Below the pieces are notes generated by a model that saw only the letters and a program-made list of their open reading frames with translations, searched no databases and had not been told where the DNA came from. Shown here one piece after another: positions 1 through 9,371 of a stretch of DNA of 64,000 nucleotides; positions within the stretch are counted from its first letter, which is position 1; every line of letters starts with the position of its first letter. Origin of the DNA: Xiphydria camelus (lineage: Eukaryota > Arthropoda > Insecta > Hymenoptera > Xiphydriidae); the NCBI GenBank assembly GCA_963678675.1, contig OY783197.1:21061934-21125933 (forward strand), read 5' to 3'. A program made the position numbers and the translations under genes.

Positions 1-488
1 CATATCGCGACCCGCCCAACCACCCACCTACTTCTCTCGCCTCCACCCTCTTCTATAACCCACTCGATTCTTGAGAATGGGTGGATACACCCGAGCTGCG
101 ATCTATACTCCGACGCCTGGAGGAAAGGAGAGAACGAGACGGAAGACTCGCGGTGTGGAATGGAAAGACGGGGGAGGAAAGAAGAGTGGGTGCGGGGGAG
201 GGAGCAGGAGAAAGCGCTAACAAAGGTGGGAGGAGAACCGGGCGATAGGAATTCCACGCTATTTATATATAAGTAGAGGGGGTTATTAGAAGCCGCGGGC
301 TCTTGCTCTCCCTCTATCAACGATCGCCATTGCGGCTGTACGAAGGCCAACAAAGGGAGTAGTGTGTCTTGTCGCGCGAGCACCGCCGCGAGGCGTGGAT
401 GCTATTTCATAGGAACCTATTTTCCTCCGGGATTCTGCGATTTGAAATGGGGTACGAGAAGGTTCGAGTTGGAATGATGTCCTATATA
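1..488. other. No gene recognised
   Basis: Purine/pyrimidine-skewed, GC-rich sequence with short chance reading frames. I see no splice-bounded coding stretch, RNA gene or repeat. The MITE at 489 begins directly after it. Confidence 0.5.
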
Positions 489-743
489 CACTGAGAGAAA
501 TGTATAGGTCGCGCAGCAATAAGTATAGCTATGATAATTATACTTTAACGCTAAATGCGGTTAATTAAACAGTATAGGTAATACAGCAACATCAAATAGT
601 AATAAGAGCAATATGCATTGCTGAAATTACTATATATGTACCTATTGCTGAAATAACAATACGTATTGCTAAGGTAACTAGAACTTATTCTTATATTGAT
701 AAACTATTAGCATTGTCGTGCAACCTATAACATTTTTCTCGGT
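489..743 (+). mobile_element. MITE family R, copy 1
   Basis: Non-autonomous element with imperfect terminal inverted repeats. The left end reads CACTGAGAGAAATG and the right end, reverse-complemented, reads CACCGAGAAAAATG. A TA dinucleotide precedes the left end. The interior is AT-rich with repeated GCAATA/TATTGC words and has no reading frame. A second, inverted copy lies at about 2960-3212 on the other side of the peptide gene. Confidence 0.65.
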
Positions 744-784
744 GCAGGAGTGAAGAGAACTCACGGGAAAAAAAATTTTGTATA

Positions 785-1085
785 AAATAATATTTCACAT
801 GGCAGGAGTTGTACTGGGGAACGATATAGCACTGAGTACCGTTGTACACTGTTACTGCTACTGTGTCGAATGAAAATTAACTCAACATTCATAGCAACAT
901 TCAAGATGTTCCACAGTCAATAATACCATTAATGTATTATTATACATACAATTACGTGAATTTTAGTTTCTGCAATGAAAGATGAGGTATTTGCAATGTT
1001 TAATACAACGGCACTCTGTGCTACGTTGCTCCCGTGGACAATTTCTGCTACGTGAAATATCACTAATTACTCTATTTATTGAGTA
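785..1085 (+). mobile_element. MITE family Q, copy 1
   Basis: The left arm contains TATTTCACATGGCAGGAGTT and the right arm is its imperfect reverse complement, centred on AACTCAACATTCATAGC. The arms also share a block around TACCGTTGTAC. No reading frame. A related copy sits inside the intron of the peptide gene at 2141-2798, which shows this family inserts in this neighbourhood. Confidence 0.65.
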
Positions 1086-1198
1086 CTTTGTACACAATGC
1101 ACTGCTAGTGTGACAACGTCGACGCGCGTTCTCGCAGCGATGTTTATTACGTATGGTATGCCAAAAACTGTATATTTAATACAGTTATTTAAACAGTT

Positions 1199-1315
1199 CA
1201 CGTGCCAAGTACGTCATTTTTCTTTCTGCAACAATCGCCTGACGACATGACGTGTACGTGTGTAACACGTCGCTGGCGTTCCGGTAACAGAAGCATCTCG
1301 ACGTACTTGGCACGT
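1199..1315. repeat. Short inverted repeat
   Basis: CACGTGCCAAGTACGTC at the left is matched in inverse orientation by GACGTACTTGGCACGT at the right. The ACTTGGCACG word also occurs in the 3' flank of the six-cysteine peptide genes, so this may derive from such a flank. No gene is seen in it. Confidence 0.5.
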
Positions 1316-1438
1316 CTTTCCACCGCAAGTGGATAATATTTGTCAAAAATATGCTAATCTTAAAGTCATGGGACTCGTTCAAATGACGACACGGAGCAAA
1401 TTGTCGCGGTGGGGAGAAAGTCGGGTAGGTGTATGTCG

Positions 1439-1605
1439 CAGGCAAATAACTTTTATCGAACCGCTCGCTTCGCTCTGTCTACCGATTTTAGCCTAACCTA
1501 ACATAATCTAACCTCACCCAATCTAATTTGTTTATATTTCAATGTGTTAGATCAGGTTAGGTTAGAATCGGCGGAGCGAGCGAAGCCACAAAAGCTATTT
1601 GCCTG
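1439..1605. repeat. Palindromic element with TTAGG-like core
   Basis: The two ends are CAGGCAAATA and its inverse TATTTGCCTG. The arms run about 60 bases with several mismatches and contain CGCTCGCTTCGCTC. The inner parts carry CCTAACCTAAC on the left and GGTTAGGTTAG on the right. A palindrome with no coding potential, probably a small foldback element. The TTAGG words match the insect telomere unit but are too few to call telomeric. Confidence 0.6.
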
Positions 1606-1619
1606 AAATGACTATTTGC

Positions 1620-2016
1620 CTGTGACAAATGCACTACTTGGCGTGCGTTTCTTGACCGCGATCCCTTCCCCTTTCGCCGCGTCGTACCGAGGCTTAATTT
1701 CCATAACTGGCGAGATAAGGGCACTCACAGCTGGTACTCATATAAAGACCAGATGTGCAACAGCGAACGATCGAGTCGATCAGCAATGCAAGATGACGAT
1801 GAATCTTTTTTTTTGACGTTACGCGGACGGGTAGTTGCGCGAGTGCCTTGGAACTTCTCGGACGCGAACGTTCGTTTCATCCCCGCTTTTTTGCGCGATA
1901 ATAACAAGAAACGATGCCCATAGACGTGGACTCTTCTGTTTACCGGGTTTGCAACAACGGTGGATGTCGAAAAGCCAGCTGCGAAAAGTTCAGCTGTACA
2001 ATCACGTGATGTTTTC
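1620..2016 (+). pseudogene. Broken copy of the six-cysteine secreted peptide gene
   Basis: A decayed tandem copy immediately upstream of the intact gene at 2141. The 3' flank of a still older unit (ACTTGGCGTGCGTTTC) and a TATAAA box at 1741-1746 are still recognisable. The start ATG at 1799 is followed at once by a stop, because most of the signal-peptide coding region is deleted. The splice donor has changed from GTAAGT to GTAGTT. The second-exon remnant (about 1911-2009) still encodes a stretch ending VYRVCNNGGC, clearly related to VYEVC and LYRVC in the intact copies. It is shifted in frame, has lost the first cysteine and stops before the GTEFNP block. Nothing functional is expected. Confidence 0.7.
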
Positions 2017-2036
2017 ATAGCGACGTACTAGGCGTA

Positions 2037-2089
2037 ATTTGCACAGTTGGCAAAATCGAGAGTTCTTGTTCTTCTTGGCAACTATATAA
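2037..2089 (+). promoter_or_regulatory. Promoter of peptide gene: TATA box and conserved upstream motif
   Basis: TATATAA lies at 2083-2089, 52 bases before the start codon. About 33 bases further upstream is TTTGCACAGTTGGC. The same pair, at nearly the same spacing, precedes the other three intact copies (TATA at 33198-33204, 33760-33766 and 58396-58402 on the minus strand). That co-conservation is good evidence for a real core promoter plus a proximal element. Confidence 0.7.
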
Positions 2090-2140
2090 CGACCAAGCGC
2101 AACAGCGAAAGGTAGAGTCGATCTGCAACGGAAAACGACA

Positions 2141-2798
2141 ATGAAGCTTATTTCTGAAATTCTAATACTCTGGGTGTGCCTCCTGGGGTTACTTTCCCTT
2201 GACGTCGCGCAGGCGGTAAGTTGTGCGGGTGTCTTTGAACTTTACGGAAGCGAACACGGAACGCGTACATGAGAATATTGTAGAAAGTATTCAGTAAATG
2301 GAGCAATTAGTGATATTTCACATAGCAGAAGTTGTCCTCGGGACCGACATAACCCAGAATACCGTTGTACATTGTAAGAGTACCCATCTTTCACTGCAAC
2401 AACTATAATTCAACGTAGTAGGACTCTTATATCGTTGTATGTTGTACATTAGTTATGTTGGCTGCGGAACATCTTAAATATAATATTGCCATGCTGATGA
2501 GTATCTCTTACAATGTGTGTAACGATACTCTGTGCTGTTGTCGCTCCTGAGGACAACTTCTACTATGTCAAATATCAGTTTGTATATCATTCTTTTTTTT
2601 CCTGAACATTGATTTCATCCTTATTTCTTCAATCGATAACAGCAAGCACCAAAGGTGGTTAAAGGCGACTGCACCGCGTTCGATGTTTGCATCCAGCGCG
2701 GATGCTATAGAAGAAAATGCGGAAAGGGCACGGAATTCAATCCCAATATAGGAGCTTGTGACTATCCCTTGGAATATCGTCCAGATTGCAGGGGTTAA
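2141..2798 (+). CDS. Secreted six-cysteine peptide, copy 1 (two exons)
   Basis: Exon 1 (2141-2215) encodes a 25-residue signal peptide with core WVCLLGLLSL ending DVAQA, followed by a GTAAGT donor. Exon 2 (2643-2798), after a pyrimidine-rich AG acceptor, encodes 51 residues. The mature peptide has cysteines at positions 10, 16, 21, 26, 39 and 49 (spacing 5-4-4-12-9) and the block GTEFNP followed by CDYP. That block resembles the last half of a peritrophin-A/CBM14 chitin-binding domain, but the domain's usual first cysteine is absent and an extra one lies between. Function is unknown; secretion is strongly supported. The intron (427 bases) is long because a family Q MITE sits in it; the paralogues have 65-75-base introns. 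AATAAA follows the stop at about 2822. Splice sites and start agree with three paralogues. Confidence 0.8.
2290..2580 (+). mobile_element. MITE family Q, copy 2, inside the peptide-gene intron
   Basis: The left arm contains TGATATTTCACATAGCAG and the right arm is its inverse (CTACTATGTCAAATATCA). Shared inner words are GTTGTCCTC and ATACCGTTGTACATTGTAAG. It lies wholly within the intron and leaves both splice sites intact. Confidence 0.65.
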
Positions 2799-2959
2799 TC
2801 GTTGTAGCCATTTGCTACTGTGAATAAACAAAATTTGCGAGCTCTACTTGGCACGCATTTCTTTACTACGACCCCTCCTCCTCCACCGGCTCTGATTTTC
2901 TCTGATCAATTTTCCCCTAGTAATTCGCGCCCTTTACATGGAGATAAATCTTGTAGATT

Positions 2960-3212
2960 GCCCGACAATGCTAGTAGTTTATTAATATGATAGTACGTTT
3001 CCGTTTGCCTTAGCAATACTTATTTGTATTTTACGAGATAAATAGCTATTTCAACTTTACGTGTAGGCATTTCAGCAATGCGTATTGTTCTTGTCACATT
3101 TGGTATTGCTATGTTACCTATGCTGTCTAGTTAACCTGACACTTAGCCTTAAAGTATAGCTCTACAGAATTATACTAATTGTTGTGCGACCTAAACATTT
3201 CTTTCAGAGTAC
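2960..3212 (-). mobile_element. MITE family R, copy 2
   Basis: Inverted relative to the copy at 489. It begins GACAATGCTAGTAG, which matches the reverse of the right end of copy 1, and ends GTGCGACCTAAACATTTCT. The interior has the same GCAATA/TATTGC words. The two copies bracket the peptide gene and its pseudogene. Confidence 0.6.
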
Positions 3213-3997
3213 GGATCGTTCCACATGTGAAGAGCTCGACCATTTCAACGATACGATGCTCTCATGAGAGCAAAAAGAAATAAGTATAATAGAAATAATT
3301 TATTGCCTCAATCGTGGTAGCATATTCTACATAAAGGAGGTTGAGCATCTATCCACTTTTATCCTATTATCGCGTAAAAGAATACTTCGATAGCATCAAA
3401 ATTATCTCCGTCGAAAGCGGACGACTATACGGGAAAAAGAAAAGACGCTGAGAGAGAGATTGACACTAATATCTCTGAATTATTTTATCACTTTATAAGA
3501 CTATCGCGAGACGCCAAATGGGGACGGAAGGAAAAAGATTGGCGCGTAAAGTGTGCTGGGAGATATAAAACTCCTTTGGTGTTGGAAGTTATAACCGTTA
3601 AAGATTAATAAACCATCAACGTGGAAAAGTGGCAAGATGGTGGCTCTGGCTCCGTTGGGGATGAGAACTGAGAAAGGATGGAAGCGAAAGGGATGAGGAA
3701 TAGAGAAGGATAACGATTGCGAGCGTCTGAGAGAAAAGGTCGGACTGTTTGGCTTGACGCCATGGCTCTTGAATTAGTTATCTTTGCGCTGGCTTTTCGC
3801 CGCTTTGGTAGGAATTTAGATCCGCTTCGTTGGGCTTCTAACGTCACGCGGGATCGTATCCGTATGAGGATACGCGGGAATAGTGTGCACCGTGAATCGA
3901 CATACGTATGTATAAATATCTCGATGACTCGCAGTAAATTAATTATTATGAAACTTTCACGACGAAAAGAAGAAAAATATCAAAGAATGTAGGAAGT
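3213..3997. other. No gene recognised
   Basis: Mixed-composition sequence with a purine-rich tract near 3430-3460. Short open frames on both strands show no recognisable domain and no splice context. Confidence 0.5.
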
Positions 3998-4780
3998 CAG
4001 GATGTCTAGCAAAATCAGAATTTGAAGTTCCCTGACTTTTCCAGGATTTCTAGGTCTGAGATATACGTATTTTTCCCAGAACAGCTTAAAGTTATTCTTT
4101 TATGTACATTAAAGCAATCATTGAGTTCGGATTCTAAATTCGTTAATTGATTCGCTGTGATAAATTGGAAATAGTTTAAGTGTAAAATAAGACGGATTTT
4201 AGAAAGTGTGTTTTGCACTCTCAACGTCTTGACCGCACCCAGGGAAAAAGTCTAGCTGAATACGAACATATATATATATATAATGGAAAAGTTTATTTCA
4301 GATGAACAGGAATTTATTCGCATTGAACAAAAGTCTATTTAAATTTGATAAATGTTCTACTAGGTTCGCACTTGATTAAAAAGATATGCAAAACATTTAT
4401 CAAATTCAAATTGACTCTTGTTCGATATGAATAAATTCCTATTTCTCTCAAATAAATTTTTGTATCAGGTTTGTATACAACTAGATCTTTTCCCGCGGTG
4501 CAATCGGTCGATGAGTTATATTGTCTGGATAGCAATGATTTGATTGGAGCAATTTTGACCAAAGCTGACCAAAGCTCAATAAGAACGTGTGCACTTTCCG
4601 AATGTTTGGAACTATAGCAGTGTAGCAACGCGATACATTTTCAACAATCCGATTTCCGTAAAAGCCATTCTGAAGACTTCAGGGAAAAAATCCAGGATAT
4701 CCTGATTTCTCCAGAAATATCGAATTCTCCGACAATTCCAGGTTTTCCAGATTTCCCTGACCGCTCGACAACCTGAACGT
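3998..4780. mobile_element. Element of family J carrying another element
   Basis: Ends resemble each other in inverse orientation: CAGGATGTCTAGC on the left and, reverse-complemented, CAGGTTGTCGAGC on the right. Just inside each end is the family signature CCCTGACTTTTCCAGG. The centre is occupied by a separate palindromic element (about 4238-4500). No transposase is present. Confidence 0.55.
4238..4500. mobile_element. Palindromic element nested in family J copy
   Basis: Long imperfect arms: GGAATTTATTCGCATTGAAC on the left pairs with the inverse of GTTCGATATGAATAAATTCC on the right, with AAATTTGATAAATGTT next to the centre. An (AT)n run lies at about 4269-4280. No reading frame. Confidence 0.55.
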
Positions 4781-5592
4781 ATAAATCACATTTCGCACGG
4801 CTCTCGGAGATTCTTCGATTTAAGCCACTCCTCTCGGATCGCAAAGCCCTCCCACTCGATCGTTACACCCGTTCAATCGAATGAATCAATTAACGGATCG
4901 ACCGATAACGATAACGAATGACTCAAACGGAGCTGTCCGCCTCCTCCTCAGCCTCGCGCGTTCCCTCTAATAACTTTCCCGCGTCCCATCCGGCTGCGGC
5001 GCGCGAGCGAGCGCATCAGCGCGTGTAGGCACGGAGTAGGTATAGCTACGCGCTCGCCGAGCCCGCATATAAACAAAACTACCGCGCCGCGCGAAGTGTC
5101 CACCGCCGTGGCGCGATAAGAAATTACCGGCTCGGTTAATCGCTCGGCTAAATCGGCCGCGAGGAGGTGCTATCGCCTCTAATGCGCACCTTGGCGCGAG
5201 GATGAAGGTGGAAAAAGATTCGGAGGAATTATTACGGAGCCGGTCGAACCGCCTCGTTCGCGCGCCACCTCCGACATCCGCCGCGGCGCATGCATCACTG
5301 CGCGGTATCGGGCCGGCTGCTGGCATTCCCGCGGTGCCCGCGCTGCGATCACAGGCGTAACTATACGCTATCGAAAGTGCTAGGCGTAACTATTACACGC
5401 GGAGTGCCGCGGCGTACTCGGTATATCGATACGGTGTAGTCATATCAGGTATCGAGAGTGCTCTATAGAGGCTAACTATACTATCGCGAGCGTTCGGCGC
5501 CGTCGAAGGAACGACAGCTACCGTGTACAGTGTGTATTCAAGGAGGCTCGACATAGGCGATATGCAGTAGTACACATATATTCTAAACCATG
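4781..5592. other. CpG-rich tract, no gene recognised
   Basis: From about 4930 to 5540 the sequence is very GC- and CpG-rich. Open frames here (up to about 119 codons on the minus strand) are arginine- and alanine-rich, as expected from composition, with no domain. It could be a CpG-rich promoter of a gene outside the window, but no exon is visible. Confidence 0.4.
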
Positions 5593-5630
5593 CACGGAGA
5601 GAAAAGTATATTAATCACTGTTATATGCTA

Positions 5631-6147
5631 CACGGAGAAAAATTGTTATTAAAAATTAACGTAAAATTCACGTAACCATGGAACGTATCGTAGAATGATG
5701 TCGACGACCAAATTTTTACATATCGTCGGCTAAATATGTTAACCTGCTAACTCACATGTAGTCAGATTTTCAGAAGCGAGAATAAAACTGTCTTGATCAA
5801 TACAAAAGTACTTATATGACAACGGATTTTAACACAATAGTTGTCAGTATTTGTCTAACCTTTTTTTAAATAAAATGTATGTAAATTATTTAGTCTAGTC
5901 TAGCCATAAAGTTGCCGAGTATCAAAACATCTTAAAATCGTAAAATATGGAGTTAACAGGTTAACACATTTAGCCGACGATATGCTTCAGGGTTGAATTG
6001 ACTGTTTTTCTGGGAAAACAAATGACTGAAATAGAGTGAGGTATAAATGAGTTTTACCGCGGTGTACAATAAAAATTTGGTTGCAGACATCATGTCCCAC
6101 GGTTACGTGATTTTCGCGGTAATTTTTAACGAACACTTTTCTCCGTG
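5631..6147. mobile_element. MITE family H nested in family I, TA target
   Basis: Terminal inverted repeats: CACGGAGAAAAATTG on the left and, reverse-complemented, CACGGAGAAAAGTG on the right, followed inward by TTAAAAATTA and TCACGTAACC. TA flanks both ends (5629-5630 and 6148-6149). It carries its own nested element at 5720-5982. Confidence 0.75.
5720..5982. mobile_element. Element nested in family H
   Basis: Inverted ends ATATCGTCGGCTAAATATGT and its near-exact inverse at the right continue through AACCTG and TAACTC, about 34 bases with two or three mismatches. This is the third level of a three-deep nest. Confidence 0.7.
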
Positions 6148-6640
6148 TAAATAATACATTTGAAATTTTAGGGAAAGTATTGCATTCGTTGCTTTATTGT
6201 CTGGCAACAGTTGGCATATATCTAGTGAACTTCACTAAACATATTTCAATCGCTTACGAGATTTCACTTTAGTTCTGGTTACACTGAAAAAAATCTTTAG
6301 TTTTAACAGCAATACATTTCTGGCTGAGACTTTCTAGCCATTCCCCCCTAAAAATATTTTTATTACAGTAATTCTATTAGTTGTATTTGAGATACAGCAT
6401 TGCTATGTTAGCAGCCCAAGTATTGCTAACAGATATGTTTGATGCAGCAATATGGCATCTGATTACTTAATATACTAGAAAGGTTATCCTAAGCAGATGA
6501 CGTATTCTTACCCCAACTGTATGATTATACGTAATATAGGTATATAGGTATAGTTAGCTGGACTATAAAACGTATGTTTACACCAACTGTAAACTTATGT
6601 GTAGTGTGGCTGAACGGTATGGCTGGGTGGACTATACTGG

Positions 6641-6974
6641 ATGCCTCGCGCAGTTCCACACAGTTGCAGGGACCCCTTCGGCCAGGCTTGGTCGGTATTC
6701 GAGCAATTTTTACCGGTAGAAGTCGAGTCGGTAGTTAGAGTTGGTGTCAATTCGGGAGATCGAAGCGTCTAACTTCGAAATCGTGGATTTGTGAATTATG
6801 GTGAGTAATTTCCATTATTCACAAATTCACGATTTCGAGATTAGACGCTTCGATCTCCCGAATTGACACCAACTCTAATTACCGGCTCGACTTCTACCGG
6901 TAAAAGTGGCTCGAATACCGACCAAGCCCGGCCGAAGAGGTCCCTGCAACTGTGCGGTTCTGTGCCCGAGGCAT
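6641..6974. repeat. Near-perfect 334-bp palindrome (foldback element Y, copy 1)
   Basis: Begins ATGCCTCG and ends CGAGGCAT. The arms of about 160 bases contain CACAGTTGCAGGGACC, GGCTTGGTCGGTATTCGAG, TTTACCGGTAGAAGTCGAG and AGACGCTTCGATCTCCCGAA or their inverses. The loop is about 15 bases around GGTGAGTAATTTCC. The same core words occur in a shorter-armed relative at about 36299-36571. Confidence 0.8.
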
Positions 6975-7097
6975 ACGAAATACCGGTAGAAGTCGAGTCG
7001 GTACCCCGATAGCAAATTAAATATTTATTTAAATATTTTTGCCGAGATATCTCAATGTTGCATTATATAAAGGCCTGTTTTAGCTAAGACCACTTGA

Positions 7098-7289
7098 AGA
7101 GTCGGTGGCGCAGTTGGTAGAATGCGAGCATTTTCCCAGTCTCGAAGCATCTCATCTAAGGAACGCAGGTTCGAATCCCGGTGTGGGCCCCGCGACATTG
7201 CACTTTCTCGTCGCGGGATCACCCGAGCTCCACACACCTCCGGATTTCTAGCCAAACCTGGGGATGGTGCGTAAATGCATTTCCCCTTC

Positions 7290-7320
<31 letters not shown>
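7098..7320 (+). mobile_element. tRNA-derived SINE
   Basis: The 5' part is tRNA-like: an A box TGGCGCAGTTGG at 7106-7117 and a B box GGTTCGAATCCC at 7168-7179, the internal pol III promoter of tRNA genes and tRNA-derived SINEs. An unrelated body follows, then a run of 28 A at 7293-7320. Directly after the A run the words TCGAATCCCGG recur, suggesting part of a second SINE joined behind it. Confidence 0.75.
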
Positions 7321-7418
7321 TCGAATCCCGGAAGGGTTGGAAAAAAAACCGACACCAGTAGGCGGGTTGGCAGGCGGCAGGATAGGCGTGCGCGCCCCCT
7401 TTTTGCAAAATCCTACTT

Positions 7419-7616
7419 GCAATTTAGCAATACGGTATAGCTGACACAGCTATACTGCTTGTCTAAACGAACCAAAATTCCCGCGCAATTTAGCAATACG
7501 GTATAGCTGACACAGCTATACTGCTTGTCTAGATGAACCAGAATTTCCGTGCAATTTAGCGATACGGTACAGCTTACGTAGGCATACTGCACGTCTAAAT
7601 CAATCAGAATAAATAA
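7419..7616. repeat. 66-bp tandem repeat, three units
   Basis: Units start at 7419, 7485 and 7551 with GCAATTTAGCAATACGG. The first two are nearly identical and the third is more diverged. Each unit contains the inner inverted pair GGTATAGCTG/CAGCTATACTG. Because 66 is a multiple of three, the minus strand shows an open frame across the array, which I take as an artefact. Confidence 0.8.
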
Positions 7617-7797
7617 CTGGCTCAACAGTACAGCGCAGCTTGACACAAACATCACGATATTGTTACTTTAAACATATTAGCTTAGCCATACTCGTCCGGC
7701 TGTCTTAAGAAAACTTCTGGCTGTGGCCACGGTGGCTAGAAATTCTGGTTGGTTCAGCCAGAATTATTGCTCAATTCCCTGAAAATTTTTTTCAGTG

Positions 7798-9132
7798 TAG
7801 AATCAGGCGTGCCTACCTGATTAGAGAGTTTCATCACTGGCAGTTGTCGATCCAGTTTAATCTCTCCTACTCACTACGACCAATCAATGATGACGCTCTC
7901 ATCATCTACACTTCGACAAAATCGCCTACGTTATATTTGCAGGTCTAAGTCCTCACCCTGTATGTCAAGCTTCCTCGAACACACACCGTACAGCGCGAAA
8001 GAGTCAAGAGCTCCTCTCGATTCTTCGTTCGTTCACAAGACGCGAGGCTATCACGAGCTAGGCAAAAAGGAACGAGGAAGAAAATTAATGTAGAGATTTC
8101 CAGTATCCCTCCTTATCGGAGCGACCGGTCAGGCTGCCACCCCGCGCGCTTCACGGCTATCCTAGTAAACAACGAATTGCCTACCTATCCCTTTCCCGTC
8201 CGCTCATCGTAATTAAAACGTAGAATGAAATTATACCGGTAACCGCGCGTTTTAGCGTTAATTAATCCGAGAAAATAAAAGAGCGGTAATAATATTATCC
8301 ACTGTGGAGAGCGGAATGGGTCGGGCTGAACCGACGACGCGGGGTAGAAGAGGAGAGAGGACGGCGAAGAGAGACGGAGAGATAGAAAGGGAGCCGGGCA
8401 GTATTTTACGTCGCGGCTTCCCGTGCAGGAACACCGGGAGGATGGGAAAACTTTAGTTTCGAACGCGCTCTCTAGCCGCGCAGTCTCTTATCCCTTACGT
8501 GTGATGCCCCACCCTCTCTTCGCTGTGAAACATTTCCCCTCGAGGGGCTCGTCCTTAATTATTAAACGTGTACAAAAGTACCGGAGCTGTGGTTGATGCA
8601 TTACTGTCAGCCCTCGATCCCTTCGCGGCTGAGTCTCGCGCTGCACTCCTCCCCGAAGCGCATCCTGACGAGAGCGCCGGTATAAGTGCAGCAGCAGATG
8701 CATCTCGAGTTGAAGCGCTAGCGATGCAACACTTGTTTTATCTATTATATATAAGAAGAATACCGCGAGAGCTACTCTTTCGAGTTTATTTGACCCTTTA
8801 GAGGCAGAAAAGAAGGCGAATCAAACTTGCAAAATTCGGACGTTTTAGAAAATCCTCTTTTATTAACACTAAAATTACAATTCGATTGCGAGTTCTAAGG
8901 CGATCATTTTGACGGATAATTATCTCGTTATCTATAGATATTTGACACATCGTGAAGAATATTTTTGTAGATCAAAATACAATCTATACAAAAATATTCT
9001 ACCAATTTCGATACAAATTTCATGGGTTAAGAGATAATCGGGGTTGAATGGTACTTTGAATAAAACATCAGTCAAGTTGATCGCCTGCGGTAGTTCACGG
9101 AAGACTAATATCAATAAATATTACTGTATTCA
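7798..9132. other. No gene recognised
   Basis: Mixed composition with a purine-rich stretch at 8340-8400. Open frames of 60-77 codons show no domain. Confidence 0.45.
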
Positions 9133-9371
9133 CACCGAGAAAAATAATTCGGCTAATTTAACCAAAATCTGGAAGACGATAATCAAACCGTTTGATAAAA
9201 TATGGATCCTTCTTTTGTTTGGTTAAACTGACCGCCTTTTGGTTAGAATAACTAAATATTTAGCTAGAATAATTAAATATTTGTTTCAATTGATCAATAT
9301 TTTGATTAGAATAACTAAACGCGTATAATTAGATACGTTTTGTCATGTTAACCTAATTATTTTTCTCAGTG
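9133..9371 (+). mobile_element. MITE family C, copy 1
   Basis: The left end is close to CACCGAGAAAAATAATT and the right end is AATTATTTTTCTCAGTG, its inverse. The interior has repeated GGTTAGAATAACTAAA words, the mark of this family. Other copies are at 10942, 31143, 43201 and 51846. Confidence 0.75.

Larger units (their letters stand above)
5593..6281 (+). mobile_element. MITE family I, copy 1, truncated and split by another element
   Basis: The left end CACGGAGAGAAAAG with ATTAATCACTGTTATAT matches the intact copy at 48138. After the nested element the family sequence resumes at 6148 (GGGAAAGTATTGC). The right terminus is missing, and the element at 6282 abuts it. Confidence 0.6.
6282..7797. 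mobile_element. 1.5-kb element with TA target, host of several inserts
   Basis: The left terminus CACTGAAAAAAATC and the right terminus, reverse-complemented CACTGAAAAAAATT, are both flanked by TA (6280-6281 and 7798-7799). Shared subterminal words are TTCTGGCTGA and TCTAGCCA. Inside are a foldback palindrome (6641-6974), a SINE (7098-7320) and a 66-bp tandem repeat (7419-7616). No transposase frame is visible. Confidence 0.65.

Noticed and set aside
1490..1570. Interstitial telomere repeat
   Set aside because: Only two or three TTAGG-like units per side, within a palindrome; not a telomeric array.
7106..7179. A functional tRNA gene
   Set aside because: A and B boxes are present, but there is no acceptor stem or proper anticodon arm, and a body and poly(A) tail follow; it is a SINE.
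7413..7655. 80-codon minus-strand open frame with repeated YSCVSYTVLLNC
   Set aside because: It is the translation of the 66-bp tandem repeat; the period is divisible by three, so the frame stays open by arithmetic.
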